Source: CAZWCE01 sp964632505 | Lineage (GTDB): Bacteria; Planctomycetota; Planctomycetia; Pirellulales; Thermoguttaceae | Assembly: GCA_964632505.1 (NCBI GenBank) | Contig: CAZWCE010000003.1 | Location: forward strand, 1-64,000 | Length of the DNA: 64,000 bases | Reading direction: 5' to 3' | Shown: positions 8,778-18,059 of the stretch, piece by piece | Layout: each line of letters opens with the position of its first letter | How positions within the stretch are numbered: the first letter of the stretch is position 1 | Made by a program: the position numbers and the translations under genes | The notes under the pieces: model-generated | Database searches by the model: none | Told to the model about the DNA's origin: nothing | What the model saw: the letters and a program-made list of their open reading frames with translations, nothing else

Positions 8778-9498
8778 TGTCCCTCAGGACCGTTTGAGTG
8801 AACCAGCGATTCGCCGATCGACCGTTTTGGGATCAACGGATGGGGAAAAGATCATCTCGGTTCGGGAGCCCAGTGTCTTTCCTGATCGGAATGCGCCGCA
8901 TACTCCCGCATGGCCTGGCAATTGACCCAGGAAACGCGAACTTCACGTTGGTCCCCGGCATCGCCCGGGTCCTCCAATGTGCATCCCCGAGACGATCTCA
9001 CGGATCGTGATTCGCGTTCTTGCGAGGGATTTTGACCGATTTCCAAAACATCCTCCACGGGCATTTTTCTTCGATTCCTTTTCGTTCGAGAATCGCGTCT
9101 CCCGGTTTTGAGCTTTCCCGATTTTCCCACGCGCGTCGAGAGAAAGGGCGCGCGCGTTGACGGATAAGAAGATTTTCCAAATGCCATCGCCCCTCTCCCT
9201 TCTCGAATCAATGCCCCCGACGGATGTCCGAAAGGTCTCTACGTGAAGGATATCATCCCGCGACAGGTGGGGATCTGTTCGGGAAAGGAAAAAAGGAATA
9301 TGGCCCCCTATTTGATACATTTTCACTGGTAGAATCGGCGTATTCCGACTTCAGGAGTGCATTTCACCCTCAAAAACGCGACTTCACCTCTTGCTCGATT
9401 CATGAGCAAAGGGCGCAAAGAGAAAGATGCACCAGGACGGAAAGCCCCGATGCATCCTTCTTTTTTTGCTTTTTGCTTTTCGAGCAATCCACCGCGGT
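8778..9498. other. 721-bp intergenic region
   Basis: Lies between the end of the 608-residue protein and the end of a leftward oxidoreductase gene. I see no RNA gene, repeat or clear terminator. The only candidate is a short leftward open frame described separately. The right part is A/T-rich with runs of A and T and has no coding character. Confidence 0.5.
8852..9064 (-). CDS. Possible small protein, 70 codons
   Basis: A leftward frame starting MPVEDVLEIGQNP and ending with a tryptophan-proline-rich tail. It contains one acidic patch (CTLEDPGDAGDQREV) and a more ordered segment (VSWVNCQAMREYAAHS). The codons are mixed and not obviously biased toward those of neighbouring genes. No good ribosome-binding site precedes it. 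No family recognised; it may be chance. Confidence 0.2.
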   Translation of the reverse strand: MPVEDVLEIGQNPSQERESRSVRSSRGCTLEDPGDAGDQREVRVSWVNCQAMREYAAHSDQERHWAPEPR

Positions 9499-10518
9499 TC
9501 AGCGTTTTTCCGCTTCCAGCTCCGCTTCGGCTTTTTCGATCACCTCCTGGAGCGTCACGGTTTCCCCCCCGCGACGTCGACTTTCATCGGCCGCTTCCAT
9601 GAAGGCGAAGATCTCGATCGTCTCCTCCGGCTCGACCGGAACCACGCCCGTGGTGAAGAAACGGCAGATCTCTTCCACCAGCGGCTTGTAACCTTCGTAA
9701 GAACCGGCGGTCCCACTCCCTTTTTCTCCCCAAACGAATGCACCGTACGAGTGGGGGCCCTTGCGACTTCCGCGAAACGATCCGATGCGGCCGCCGTCCC
9801 ACACTCCGGTGACCAGGTCGGCATCTTCGGTATGGGTCCGTTTCACTTCCCGGCAACCGGTTCCCATGATGGTGAACAAAGTTTCCACTCCATGGACCCC
9901 GTACCAAAAGAGATCGGGATGGTGCTCCTCGTATTTGCAGGGGCTGAACGCCACGCAACCCAGGATGGCACCGTAAGGGGAGTCGTTCCGCATTTTCTGG
10001 AAACCGCTGCTGTAGCGAAGTGAAGAGGAAGAAAAGACCGAGACGTCGTGTTCCTCGGCAAGCTGGAAAATCGCCAAGACATCGGCCAGCGACCCGGCCA
10101 TCGGCTTATCGATATAAACGGGCTTGCCGGCGAGAATCGCCTTGCACGCTTGCTCGCGATGAGGGCGGCCGTCGACGCTCATCACCATCACCACATCGAC
10201 ATGCGGCAGCATTTCCTCGACCGAATCATAGATCTTCGCCCCCATTTGTCGAAGTGCTTCGGTGTACTTCTCGCGTCGATCCCAACTGGCGGGGTTGTCC
10301 TTCATCCCGCCGGTCACCCCCGCGGTCACCTGCACCTGGGCGAGGCACCCCTGAGCTTCCTTATCGTTGAGCACTTTCGCGAACGCGGGAACATGCGAGG
10401 TGGTCAACCCGACCATGCCCGCCTTCAAGGGCTCTTTTTCCTGGGCCGAGGAGGGGACGGCCACACCCAACACAAGAAATCCCGAAATACCGATCAGCAA
10501 GAGGAAGAGTTGTTTCAT
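9499..10518 (-). CDS. Gfo/Idh/MocA-type oxidoreductase with signal peptide
   Basis: A 339-residue protein with a Sec-type signal peptide (MKQLFLLLIGISGFLVLG, likely cut after ...SSAQ). A nucleotide-binding fold follows: the usual glycine motif is modified to GMVGLTTSHVPAF, and the conserved lysine motif appears as YIDKPMAGSLADV. The C-terminal half is shorter than in typical 380-450 residue members. Start moved in by 16 codons from the longest frame to MKQ, because this gives a normal signal peptide. Its location outside the cytoplasm raises the question of cofactor supply: Tat-exported members carry NADP folded in, whereas a Sec substrate would not. Probably sugar or inositol-related in Planctomycetes, but the substrate is unknown. 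Confidence 0.8.
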   Translation of the reverse strand: MKQLFLLLIGISGFLVLGVAVPSSAQEKEPLKAGMVGLTTSHVPAFAKVLNDKEAQGCLAQVQVTAGVTGGMKDNPASWDRREKYTEALRQMGAKIYDSVEEMLPHVDVVMVMSVDGRPHREQACKAILAGKPVYIDKPMAGSLADVLAIFQLAEEHDVSVFSSSSLRYSSGFQKMRNDSPYGAILGCVAFSPCKYEEHHPDLFWYGVHGVETLFTIMGTGCREVKRTHTEDADLVTGVWDGGRIGSFRGSRKGPHSYGAFVWGEKGSGTAGSYEGYKPLVEEICRFFTTGVVPVEPEETIEIFAFMEAADESRRRGGETVTLQEVIEKAEAELEAEKR

Positions 10519-10654
10519 GATGCTTTGCCTTTCTTTCAATAGCGATCTTTCAAGAAAAAACCACAAGAATCATTGTAGCAAACCGCCGTCGGAAGGAAAA
10601 CAAATACGATATGAAAAGCCGGCCGATTGACGGCGTGAACAGAGAGGGCGCGTT

Positions 10655-11845
10655 TCAGGTGCGGTAATCGGCGTTCAAATGGACATATTCCTGCGTCAGA
10701 TCGGTCGTCCAGAATCGGACGTTGCTCTCTCCTTCGGCGAAACGCAGCTCGATATGTACTTCCCGATTCTCCTTCATCGAGCGTGATACGGCCGCCTCGT
10801 CGAAGTCGACCGGCGTTCCCTCTCGGTAGAGCAGGTGGTCGTTGAGCATCAATTGCACCTGCATCGGGTCGAACGGCACGCCTGCATAGCCCGCCGCCGA
10901 GACGATCCGCCCCCAATTCGGGTCGCCTCCGGCGACGGCGGTCTTCACCAAAGCGCTTTCGGCGACGGTTTTGGCGATCCGTCGGGCACTGGCGGCATTC
11001 ACGGCCCCCAATACATCGATGGTGATCAAATGATCCGCTCCTTCTCCATCGGCGGGAATCGATCGAGCCAGCTCCAGGCAAACTTCCTTCAGGGAATCGG
11101 AAAATCGATCGAGCTTCTCTCCGGCCCACTCCGATTCACCGGCTGCGCCGTTGGCCAACAGCAGCACCATATCGCTCGTGCTGGTGTGTCCCTCCACACT
11201 GATGCAGTTGAACGTCTTCTCGTTCACTTCGCGGAGAACCTCTTGGAGCACCTCGGGCGGGAGCGAGGCATCGGTCAGAATCACCGCCAGCATGGTGGCC
11301 ATGTTCGGTCCGATCATCGCAGCTCCCTTGGCCATGCCCGAAATCGTGATCGTCCGACCATCGGGGAGAGACAGGGACCGGGAAGCGGTTTTCTCAACGG
11401 TATCGGTGGTCATCATCCCGCGTGCGGCCGCTGAAAAGTGCTCCGGGGAAGTCCCCAACTCGGCGGCGGCTTGTTCGACCCCGGCGGCAATCTTCTCCAT
11501 CGGAAGAAAGGTACCGATCACGCCCGTCGACATCACCAGCACCTGCTCGGCGGCAGACCGACAGACCTGCCCCGTCACTCGGGCCATCTCCCGGGCATCG
11601 GCCAAACCACGCTGTCCCGTGCAGGCATTGGCGATGCCCGAATTGACCACCACCGCGCGGAATTCCGAGCCGGGTGTCAACGCTTCGTTCCAGACGACCG
11701 GCGCTCCACGCACCAAGTTCCGCGTGTACACGCCCGCCGCACCGGCGGGTCGATCGGAAACGATCAGCGATAAATCCAGCTTCTTCGACTTGGCTTTGAT
11801 GCCGCAATGCCGTCCGGCAAAACGATATCCCTTGGCGAGGTGCAT
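10655..11845 (-). CDS. argJ: Bifunctional ornithine acetyltransferase / N-acetylglutamate synthase
   Basis: Transfers acetyl from N-acetylornithine to glutamate, recycling the acetyl group of arginine synthesis; bifunctional members can also use acetyl-CoA. With the start at MHLAKGYRFAG the protein is 396 residues, normal for the family. The precursor is self-cleaved before the nucleophilic threonine of the PNMATMLAV motif, here Thr184. The VVVNSGIANACTG segment at 66-77 and the C-terminal NADYRT end are also typical. The longer frame (a TTG start 40 codons upstream) adds sequence unlike ArgJ. It stands alone; no other arg gene is in the window. Confidence 0.96.
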   Translation of the reverse strand: MHLAKGYRFAGRHCGIKAKSKKLDLSLIVSDRPAGAAGVYTRNLVRGAPVVWNEALTPGSEFRAVVVNSGIANACTGQRGLADAREMARVTGQVCRSAAEQVLVMSTGVIGTFLPMEKIAAGVEQAAAELGTSPEHFSAAARGMMTTDTVEKTASRSLSLPDGRTITISGMAKGAAMIGPNMATMLAVILTDASLPPEVLQEVLREVNEKTFNCISVEGHTSTSDMVLLLANGAAGESEWAGEKLDRFSDSLKEVCLELARSIPADGEGADHLITIDVLGAVNAASARRIAKTVAESALVKTAVAGGDPNWGRIVSAAGYAGVPFDPMQVQLMLNDHLLYREGTPVDFDEAAVSRSMKENREVHIELRFAEGESNVRFWTTDLTQEYVHLNADYRT

Positions 11846-12087
11846 TCGCGTCCGCCTCTCATTGGTAGGGGGTCCATGTTCCACGATCGTGCCTTCTCCC
11901 TCAGTCGCGAAAACCGCGAAGGATCGTGTCGATCGAGCCCATTCACTGCCGGGCCAGTATACCAAACCCCCCGTTCGGTTCCAGGAGTACCGATAAAAAG
12001 GGTTCTAGCGAGTTGGTTCCCGGATTTTTTCCTTCTTGCCGTTGAATCTTCCCGTTCTTTGCATCGCGGCGACCTATAGTCATACCC

Positions 12088-12105
12088 GAATGGCAAGTGC
12101 CATTC
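12088..12105. promoter_or_regulatory. Operator-like 18-bp inverted repeat
   Basis: A perfect GAATGGCA-AG-TGCCATTC inverted repeat. It lies eight bases after a TATAGT box (12075-12080) that could be the -10 of the rightward gene starting at 12195, although no convincing -35 is present. It lies in the 349-bp divergent region between argJ and that gene, which otherwise shows nothing recognisable. Could control either gene. Confidence 0.35.
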
Positions 12106-12194
12106 TTCTAAAACAATCCCGAAGGCGAACCACTCCCCGCGGGGATATTCGTCTCCGCTTCCATCCCCTTTTGTGCCCACCAAGCAGGCTTCCC

Positions 12195-12815
12195 ATGGAA
12201 AAGAAATCCAATTGGCAGGAATTGCATCCCGCCCATCACCCAACCGGTAAATTCCAACACGGCGAACGAATCCATCCTCATGTCCCTCCGCTGGACCGCC
12301 ACGTCGATGCGATGCTCGATTTAGGCAAGCAAAAAAAATGGAAACAGGTCGAGCAGGAGGCCAACGAACTGAAGCATCAGTGTCTGACACGGGGCTACTA
12401 CGCCATCGCCACTCTGGCCGAGAAAGTCCGCTGGACCACCTCCACAAAAAAGCCGGAAAAGAACTGGAAGGCCCCGATGCTCGACATCATCTGGCGCCTG
12501 GCGCGAGCCGAGCGACTTAAGAAGCTCTCCCCACTGGTGGGCATGTCGAGCTCGGAAACGCCGGCTTCGGAAAAGCGCACTTCCAACGAAGCAAAAACGA
12601 CGCAGTCGAATGTGACGACTCGGGCGAATACCAAAACCAAGCAGGTCTTCACCAAGAAGGCGCCCATCACCAAGAGCGCGTTGCTTGCCGAAGGTTCCGC
12701 GTCCCCCAACGCCGCTCCCGAATCATCTCACGAAACGATTCCCGCTCCCCATGCCGAGACGACCCGACGGCGTTCCGGGAAGCGATCTCGAGGGCGTCGA
12801 AGCAGTCGACGCTGA
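12195..12815 (+). CDS. Basic hypothetical protein, 206 aa
   Basis: Not recognised. The N-terminal 110 residues look globular and helical (HVDAMLDLGKQKKWKQVEQ, then GYYAIATLAEKVRW and LDIIWRLARAERLKK) and could be a four-helix bundle. From about residue 115 to the end the chain is low-complexity: rich in S, T, K and A, and finishing in an arginine-rich tail (RRRSGKRSRGRRSSRR), which suggests nucleic-acid binding. Start taken at MEKKSNW; the 53 residues before it in the open frame are arginine-proline rich and unlikely to be translated. It faces the PQQ-propeller gene convergently, with a hairpin-rich gap between them. Confidence 0.6.
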   Translation: MEKKSNWQELHPAHHPTGKFQHGERIHPHVPPLDRHVDAMLDLGKQKKWKQVEQEANELKHQCLTRGYYAIATLAEKVRWTTSTKKPEKNWKAPMLDIIWRLARAERLKKLSPLVGMSSSETPASEKRTSNEAKTTQSNVTTRANTKTKQVFTKKAPITKSALLAEGSASPNAAPESSHETIPAPHAETTRRRSGKRSRGRRSSRR

Positions 12816-12835
12816 GAAACGATCCATCGTCGCAT

Positions 12836-12916
12836 GAGGCGTGGTCCCAGGTTCCAGCATGCACGTCCGAGGACGGCACGCCTCCCGAGGATTCCCCTCG
12901 ATTCACGATCGAGGGG
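12836..12916. terminator. Hairpin cluster between convergent genes
   Basis: Two inverted repeats lie in the 105-bp gap between convergent genes. The first has 8-bp arms GAGGCGTG (12836-12843) and CACGCCTC (12877-12884). The second is a compact hairpin with perfect 9-bp arms CCCCTCGAT (12894-12902) and ATCGAGGGG (12908-12916) around a 5-base loop. No T run follows on either strand, so these may be bidirectional transcript ends rather than classical terminators. Confidence 0.4.
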
Positions 12917-12920
12917 GCGC

Positions 12921-14183
12921 TCAATGCTCACGGCTCTTTTCGATGCGGTACAGATGCGTCTTGGTCCGCAGAAAAACGGCATTTCCGACCGCGGCCGGGG
13001 AGGCCATGCAGCCGTTTTCCAACTCGTTCTCGGCGAGAATCTCGCACCGTTCGTTCTCCGACGAGGGAGCGATGACCGTCGTGATGCCCGACTCATCGGG
13101 AAGATAGATTCTCCCTTCGGCAACCAGCGGCGACGCGGAAAAGTTCCCTCCGAGACGCTCCTGCCAAATCATCTTGCCGGATTCCACGTCGACACAGGTC
13201 AGGATGCCGTCATCTCCCGGCAAATAGAGCCGTTCACCGACGACCACCGGAGTCGGCTTCAAGGGAACTCCTTTCTCCAACCGCCATCGTACATGGCTCT
13301 CGGTCACGTCGCCCCGTCCGCGGGGATCGACCGCCAACAGCTTCGCTCTTGAAAAACCGGAGTTCACCAGCACCATTCCCTCATGAAAGACCGGTCGCGA
13401 GGCGTTCGAGAACCCCTTGTATCCGACTTTCCAGATCTCCTCCCCGGTTGGCGGATCGTAGGCGATCGTTTCATGGGCACCGGTGCACACCAACTGTTTT
13501 CGTCCGTCGACATCAATCATCAGCGGCGTGTCGTAAGCCTTGCGCAAGTCGCCGTCCATGTCTCCATAATCGGTCGATCGGGGCTTCTTCCAAATGGTCC
13601 GGCCGGTCTTTTTATCCAATGCGACGACGAACTGACGGTCCGCCCCGTCGAAAATCAGAAAAAGGCGATCTTCTTCCAAATAGGGCGAGGAACCCGGGCC
13701 CCGAAGATGATCGCAATGCAAATCCCTGCGTTTCCAGAGCATCTCGCCCGTGTCGGTATCGAGGCAGGCGGTCCCATAGGTGCCGAAATGCACGTACACC
13801 CGATGCGGTTCGACGACCGGCGTCGGGGAAGCGAAGGAGTTGGTTTTCAGATCGTCGGTCGGCTGCTGATCGTCGAAGAGGAGAAGGTCGTGCACGATTT
13901 CGCCGGTTCGGGCATCGACGCAAACGGCGTACATTTTCGTTCCATCTTCATTGGCGGTGGTCATCCAGACCTGGTCCTGCCAGATGACCGGAGAGGCCCA
14001 ACCGAAATCGTGAATCACCGTCTTCCATACGATATTCTCCGACTCGCTCCAGTCAAGGGGTAAGTCGGTCGCCTGAGCAACGCAGTCGCCGGTGGGCCCG
14101 TGAAACTGAGGCCAAAACGACTGCTGGGCCGGAGCGGTCGCGGAACTGAGAAGCACGAAGAAGACGGCAAGGAGGTATCGCAT
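12921..14183 (-). CDS. Secreted PQQ-like beta-propeller protein
   Basis: A 420-residue protein with a signal peptide (MRYLLAVFFVLLSSATAPAQ). The rest is made of repeated blades of the PQQ/BamB type, recognisable by W-x-DxxTGE-like elements: VCVDARTGEIVHDLLLFD, CLDTDTGEMLWKRRDL, VALDKKTGRTIWKKP, AYDPPTGEEIWKVGY and CVDVESGKMIWQERL. Such proteins in Planctomycetes are abundant and of unknown function; they act outside the cytoplasmic membrane, probably as binding scaffolds. Catalytic PQQ-dehydrogenase residues are not evident, so an enzyme role is not claimed. Start set at MRYLL, five codons inside the longest frame, to give a clean signal peptide. Confidence 0.88.
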   Translation of the reverse strand: MRYLLAVFFVLLSSATAPAQQSFWPQFHGPTGDCVAQATDLPLDWSESENIVWKTVIHDFGWASPVIWQDQVWMTTANEDGTKMYAVCVDARTGEIVHDLLLFDDQQPTDDLKTNSFASPTPVVEPHRVYVHFGTYGTACLDTDTGEMLWKRRDLHCDHLRGPGSSPYLEEDRLFLIFDGADRQFVVALDKKTGRTIWKKPRSTDYGDMDGDLRKAYDTPLMIDVDGRKQLVCTGAHETIAYDPPTGEEIWKVGYKGFSNASRPVFHEGMVLVNSGFSRAKLLAVDPRGRGDVTESHVRWRLEKGVPLKPTPVVVGERLYLPGDDGILTCVDVESGKMIWQERLGGNFSASPLVAEGRIYLPDESGITTVIAPSSENERCEILAENELENGCMASPAAVGNAVFLRTKTHLYRIEKSREH

Positions 14184-14335
14184 GGTGGGCCATTCCAAAA
14201 AGACGGGGGAGCATCGAAGGGCAGGGGAGGACGGAACCGACGAGAGATCGCCGGCGGATCACTCCGTCTCCCCGAAGTGGTTCGGAAGGCAACTCCAGGG
14301 AGACGGGGGTTCAGATCATGATTCGGATCCATCCG

Positions 14336-15706
14336 CTAGGTCGGCAGTTCATAGCCTTGACGCCTGGGTCGCGAGAGAAGCCGGTTGCCTTCCTCGCAAT
14401 CGGGGAAGCGTTCCTCGACCGGATCCCACTCGAGCCACTTGCCGACCTGACCGACATCGCGAACGATGTTGACCAGATAGCAGAGCGTCGAACTCCGCTG
14501 TCCGTATTCAATATCGGCGGTGCACTTCTCGCGGGTTTTGATGCACTCGAGCCAGTTCTCGATGTGCGGCTGAGTCTCGGGTACCTTCAGATGATCCGGC
14601 TTATCGGGCGATTCGAGCAGTTCCTTGGGATTCGCCGCGACCTTATCGCGGTTGATCTCGATCTTGCCGTTCTCACCGACGAAGATACATCCCAAACCGG
14701 GTCCCCAGTCGGCGTCGAGTTCCAGCCGCAATTCGGTCCCGTTTTCGAACTTCATCCGGACCTTCGCCCTCGGACCGACCACATTCCGCGCCATGCGGTA
14801 ATAGGCGGCACCGGTCTCTTCGAGGTCGGGCTTACGCGGATCGAACTTGCCGCTGTCCATATCTTTGACCGGCTCTTCCAGCAGTACCGCCACCGGGCCT
14901 GTATCGTTGGTGCCCAGTCCGCGATTGATCTGGTCGTAGCTGTGAGTGCCCCAGCCGGTCACGCCGAAACAGCGACCGCCGCCATCGTAGGCCCACCAGC
15001 GATTCCAACCATAATGCAACTCCCGACGATAGGGCCGCATCTCGGCCTGATTCGTCCAGATCTCCCACCAGTCGTCGCTGCCTCCATCGGGCATCTCCTC
15101 CGCCGGCTTCGGATCCCAACGGACCGGACCGACGAAGTTCGGCGCCAGGACGGCCTTCACTTTGCCGATCGCCCCATTCTGGACCAGATCGCTCGCCCAG
15201 TTGTTCAGCGGAATCGAGCGCTGCTGCGTGCCGACCTGCGTGACGCGCTTGTGCTTCCGCGCGACATCGACCATTTCGCGACCTTCGGCAATCGTCAAAC
15301 TCATCGGCTTCTCGATGTAGGCGTCCATCCCCATCGCCATGGCGTGGCAGGTGATCCAGGCCCGGGCGTGTGTGGTCGTTTCGACGGCCACCCCATCGAG
15401 GTTCTCTTTTTCGATCATCTCCCGGAAATCGGTATAGCCCTTCGCTTGCGGGGCCTTCTTCACCCTCGCATCGACGCGAGGTTTGAAACAATCGCACAGC
15501 GCCACAACGTTGGCGTGGGGGAGATTGCCTAATCCCCCTTCGATGGCATTCGAACGGCCACCGAGGCCGATGATGCCGATCTGCAGCGTCTCATTCGGCG
15601 AAGCCTGCCCATCGCGACCGAGCACCTTCGAAGAAACAAAGAGCGGCGCGGCCAGGGCACCGGCGCTTTGAAGAAAACGACGTCGATTCGTTTTGGGTAA
15701 TGACAT
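14336..15706 (-). CDS. Tat-exported Gfo/Idh/MocA family oxidoreductase
   Basis: A 456-residue protein that starts with a twin-arginine signal (TNRRRFLQSAGALAAPLFVS). The NAD(P)-binding fold begins with IGIIGLGGRSNA, and the conserved EKP motif is present as YIEKPMSLTIAEG. A GWGTHSYDQINRGLG segment carries the histidine and aspartate region expected near the active site. Members with Tat signals fold with NADP bound in the cytoplasm before export. Start chosen at MSLPKTNRR, 22 codons inside the longest frame, so that the Tat motif is near the N-terminus. The substrate is unknown. A second Tat-exported member lies 3.1 kb upstream in the same direction. Confidence 0.93.
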   Translation of the reverse strand: MSLPKTNRRRFLQSAGALAAPLFVSSKVLGRDGQASPNETLQIGIIGLGGRSNAIEGGLGNLPHANVVALCDCFKPRVDARVKKAPQAKGYTDFREMIEKENLDGVAVETTTHARAWITCHAMAMGMDAYIEKPMSLTIAEGREMVDVARKHKRVTQVGTQQRSIPLNNWASDLVQNGAIGKVKAVLAPNFVGPVRWDPKPAEEMPDGGSDDWWEIWTNQAEMRPYRRELHYGWNRWWAYDGGGRCFGVTGWGTHSYDQINRGLGTNDTGPVAVLLEEPVKDMDSGKFDPRKPDLEETGAAYYRMARNVVGPRAKVRMKFENGTELRLELDADWGPGLGCIFVGENGKIEINRDKVAANPKELLESPDKPDHLKVPETQPHIENWLECIKTREKCTADIEYGQRSSTLCYLVNIVRDVGQVGKWLEWDPVEERFPDCEEGNRLLSRPRRQGYELPT

Positions 15707-15832
15707 AGGGGTCCCTTTCATGGATCGAATTAGGGCATTTCGGTCGAGAGCACGAAAACCGTCAATGGTCATGGTTTCAAAAATTCAGTATATCTCCTTC
15801 GAACACGAAATACCACCGAAGTCGGCAAAAAA

Positions 15833-17914
15833 TCAACCCCTCGCTACGTCGGACGGCCCTTTCCCAGCCCGGGCCATCGCCATGATCGGAAAATAGTGCC
15901 GGTAAAGGTTGTAGTTGATCATGAATCCCCGCTCCAGTTCCGTCCCCTGCGGCAACGGCTTTCCTTTGCGAGAGCGGATCAGCCGATCGCCGAAACCGTA
16001 GCCCGGGAAACCGGTCCCGGTGTATTCCGGTTCGTCCCAGGTTCCCTCCGGCTGCTGGCTACCAGCCAGAAAACGAAGACCTCGGCGGATCGACTCCTTC
16101 GCCTGCCGATCACGAGGCTGAGAGAGGAGCCCCATGAGAGCCCAGGACGTTTGAGAAGCGGTCGAAGTTCCGCGGCCGCGAAGCGCGGGATCCATGTACG
16201 AGGCGGGCGATTCGCCCCAACCGCCGTCCGGGTTTTGGCAACGCATCAACCAGGCGGTCCCGCGAGCAACGGCATCGCCGACGAACTCCTTTTCCTGAAA
16301 ACAGGCCAGTGCCGGCAGCACCGCGCCGGTTCCGTAGATGTGGTTCACCCCCCAACGACCGAACCAGCTCCCGTCGGGCTCCTGCTCGGCGAGAAGAAAT
16401 CGCAGGGCTTTGCGAAGGGCAGGGGAGTGGGAATCTTCGCCGAGATGATGCAGCGTCTCGACCACGTGGGCGGTCACGTCGACACTCGGCGGATCGAGCA
16501 CTTCGCCAAAGTCGCAAAACGGAATGCGCGTCACCAGACGATGCGTATGGTCCCGATCGAACGCCGCCCACCCCCCATTGCGGCATTGCATCGCCAGAAG
16601 CCAGGCGCGCCCCCGTTCGATCGCCGTCTCCAACCGTTTCCGGTCGGGATACTCCCTCCGCACCCGGGCGAGGACTTGCAGCACCACGGCGGTGTCGTCG
16701 CAATCGGGATAATGGCGATTGGCCCGTTCGAACGCCCAACCGCCGGGGGCTGCGTCCCGAACGGTCTCCTGCCAGTCGCCCGGCGCGAGCACCTGTTGGT
16801 CCAGGAGCCAGTCGACCGCCTTCGTCATCTGCGGAGATTCCGACAATCGGCAACCGGCATCCAAAAGGGCGATCAACGTCAAGGCGGTGTCCCACACGAT
16901 CGAATCGCTGGCGTGCAGATACCGCGCTCCGTCTTTTTCGTAGCTCCAGTGACGCTCGAACGCCCCGATGCCCGCTTGCATCACCGGGTGCGAATTCGGG
17001 TATCCTTCCACGCTCAATGCGAGCAAGCTATAGATCCACGGCGGTTGGATGCCCCCCCAGACCCCGTCGGCGTCCTGATGCCGGAGGATCCACTCCAGAC
17101 AGAGGCGGATCGCCGTCTCGCGGCCCGGCTGAAACGGCAGTCGACCATACACGTTCAAGAGCCGATCCGCCTTGAGAAACCACCAGTCCAGACTCAGCGG
17201 CATGCACCGAAACGGCATCCGGTAATCCTGATTTTCGCGTCCTTCGGGGAAGAGTTCGTCGAGGCGCAAGGATTCCGGCAACCGGCGGACCGGTCTTCGG
17301 GCTCGAAGAACGCAAAGGGGAACGAGCGTCGCTCGGGCCCAAGAGGCAAAACGATAGAGATGGATCGGCATCCACTTCGGAAAAGCGATCAACTCCGGTG
17401 GAACCGCCGGAGTTTCATTCCAGGGCCATTCGCCGATCAGCGCGAGCCAGTATCGCGTAAAAACGCGGAGTCGGCCCAGGCCCCCGTGCTCGAAAATCCA
17501 CTTCCGGGCGTGCTTCACCGGTTCCGCTTCCGCTGGAAAGCCGGCCGTCCGCAGTGCGGCATAGCACTCGACCGTCGTGTTGATGTCGCCCTCCGGCGCG
17601 GCGTGATAGATCTCCCAGGAACCGTCGGGACGCTGCCGGTCGAGAATCGCTCGTACGACCGGATCCCACTTGCGGCGATCGTCCATCCCGAGAAAGTGCA
17701 TCGCCAGAATCCACTGCGCCTCCATGCAGGCGTTGCTTTCCAAGCGACCGACCCAAGATCCCCGGTCGGATTGGTGCCGAAAACTCCAGTCGATCGCCCT
17801 TTCGAGCACCGCTTCGACCGGAAAAGTCGATGTCTCCGATACCGGAATGTGTGGAGCAAAAGAACGCGACGACTTGAGCGACCCATCGTCTTTGAACACG
17901 ATTTCCTTGTGCAT
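15833..17914 (-). CDS. shc: Squalene-hopene cyclase
   Basis: Cyclises squalene to hopene, the first step of hopanoid synthesis, at the inner face of the membrane. The 693 residues match the family. The catalytic aspartate motif DXDD is visible as DCDDTAVV. QW-type repeats recur, for example DGSWEIYH near the N-terminus, DGVWGG, NGGWAAFD, DGSWFGRWG, DGGWGESP and EGTWDEPEYTGTGFPGY. The C-terminal YNLYRHYFPIMAM segment is typical. No squalene-forming (hpnCDE) or hopanoid-tail genes are present in the window. The gene has its own 145-bp upstream gap and may be transcribed separately from the esterase. Confidence 0.96.
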   Translation of the reverse strand: MHKEIVFKDDGSLKSSRSFAPHIPVSETSTFPVEAVLERAIDWSFRHQSDRGSWVGRLESNACMEAQWILAMHFLGMDDRRKWDPVVRAILDRQRPDGSWEIYHAAPEGDINTTVECYAALRTAGFPAEAEPVKHARKWIFEHGGLGRLRVFTRYWLALIGEWPWNETPAVPPELIAFPKWMPIHLYRFASWARATLVPLCVLRARRPVRRLPESLRLDELFPEGRENQDYRMPFRCMPLSLDWWFLKADRLLNVYGRLPFQPGRETAIRLCLEWILRHQDADGVWGGIQPPWIYSLLALSVEGYPNSHPVMQAGIGAFERHWSYEKDGARYLHASDSIVWDTALTLIALLDAGCRLSESPQMTKAVDWLLDQQVLAPGDWQETVRDAAPGGWAFERANRHYPDCDDTAVVLQVLARVRREYPDRKRLETAIERGRAWLLAMQCRNGGWAAFDRDHTHRLVTRIPFCDFGEVLDPPSVDVTAHVVETLHHLGEDSHSPALRKALRFLLAEQEPDGSWFGRWGVNHIYGTGAVLPALACFQEKEFVGDAVARGTAWLMRCQNPDGGWGESPASYMDPALRGRGTSTASQTSWALMGLLSQPRDRQAKESIRRGLRFLAGSQQPEGTWDEPEYTGTGFPGYGFGDRLIRSRKGKPLPQGTELERGFMINYNLYRHYFPIMAMARAGKGPSDVARG

Positions 17915-18059
17915 CCGTATCCATTCCCTGGAAAAATCGACTATTGTGGGGACGCCGGAGTGAACTCGCCAAGATCCCCTCGGCGAACCTCTGTCCTCGA
18001 TATCGGTATTGTCCCTGTTTTTTCGTCCCGATCAAGACCACTCTTTGAACATTCTCATC

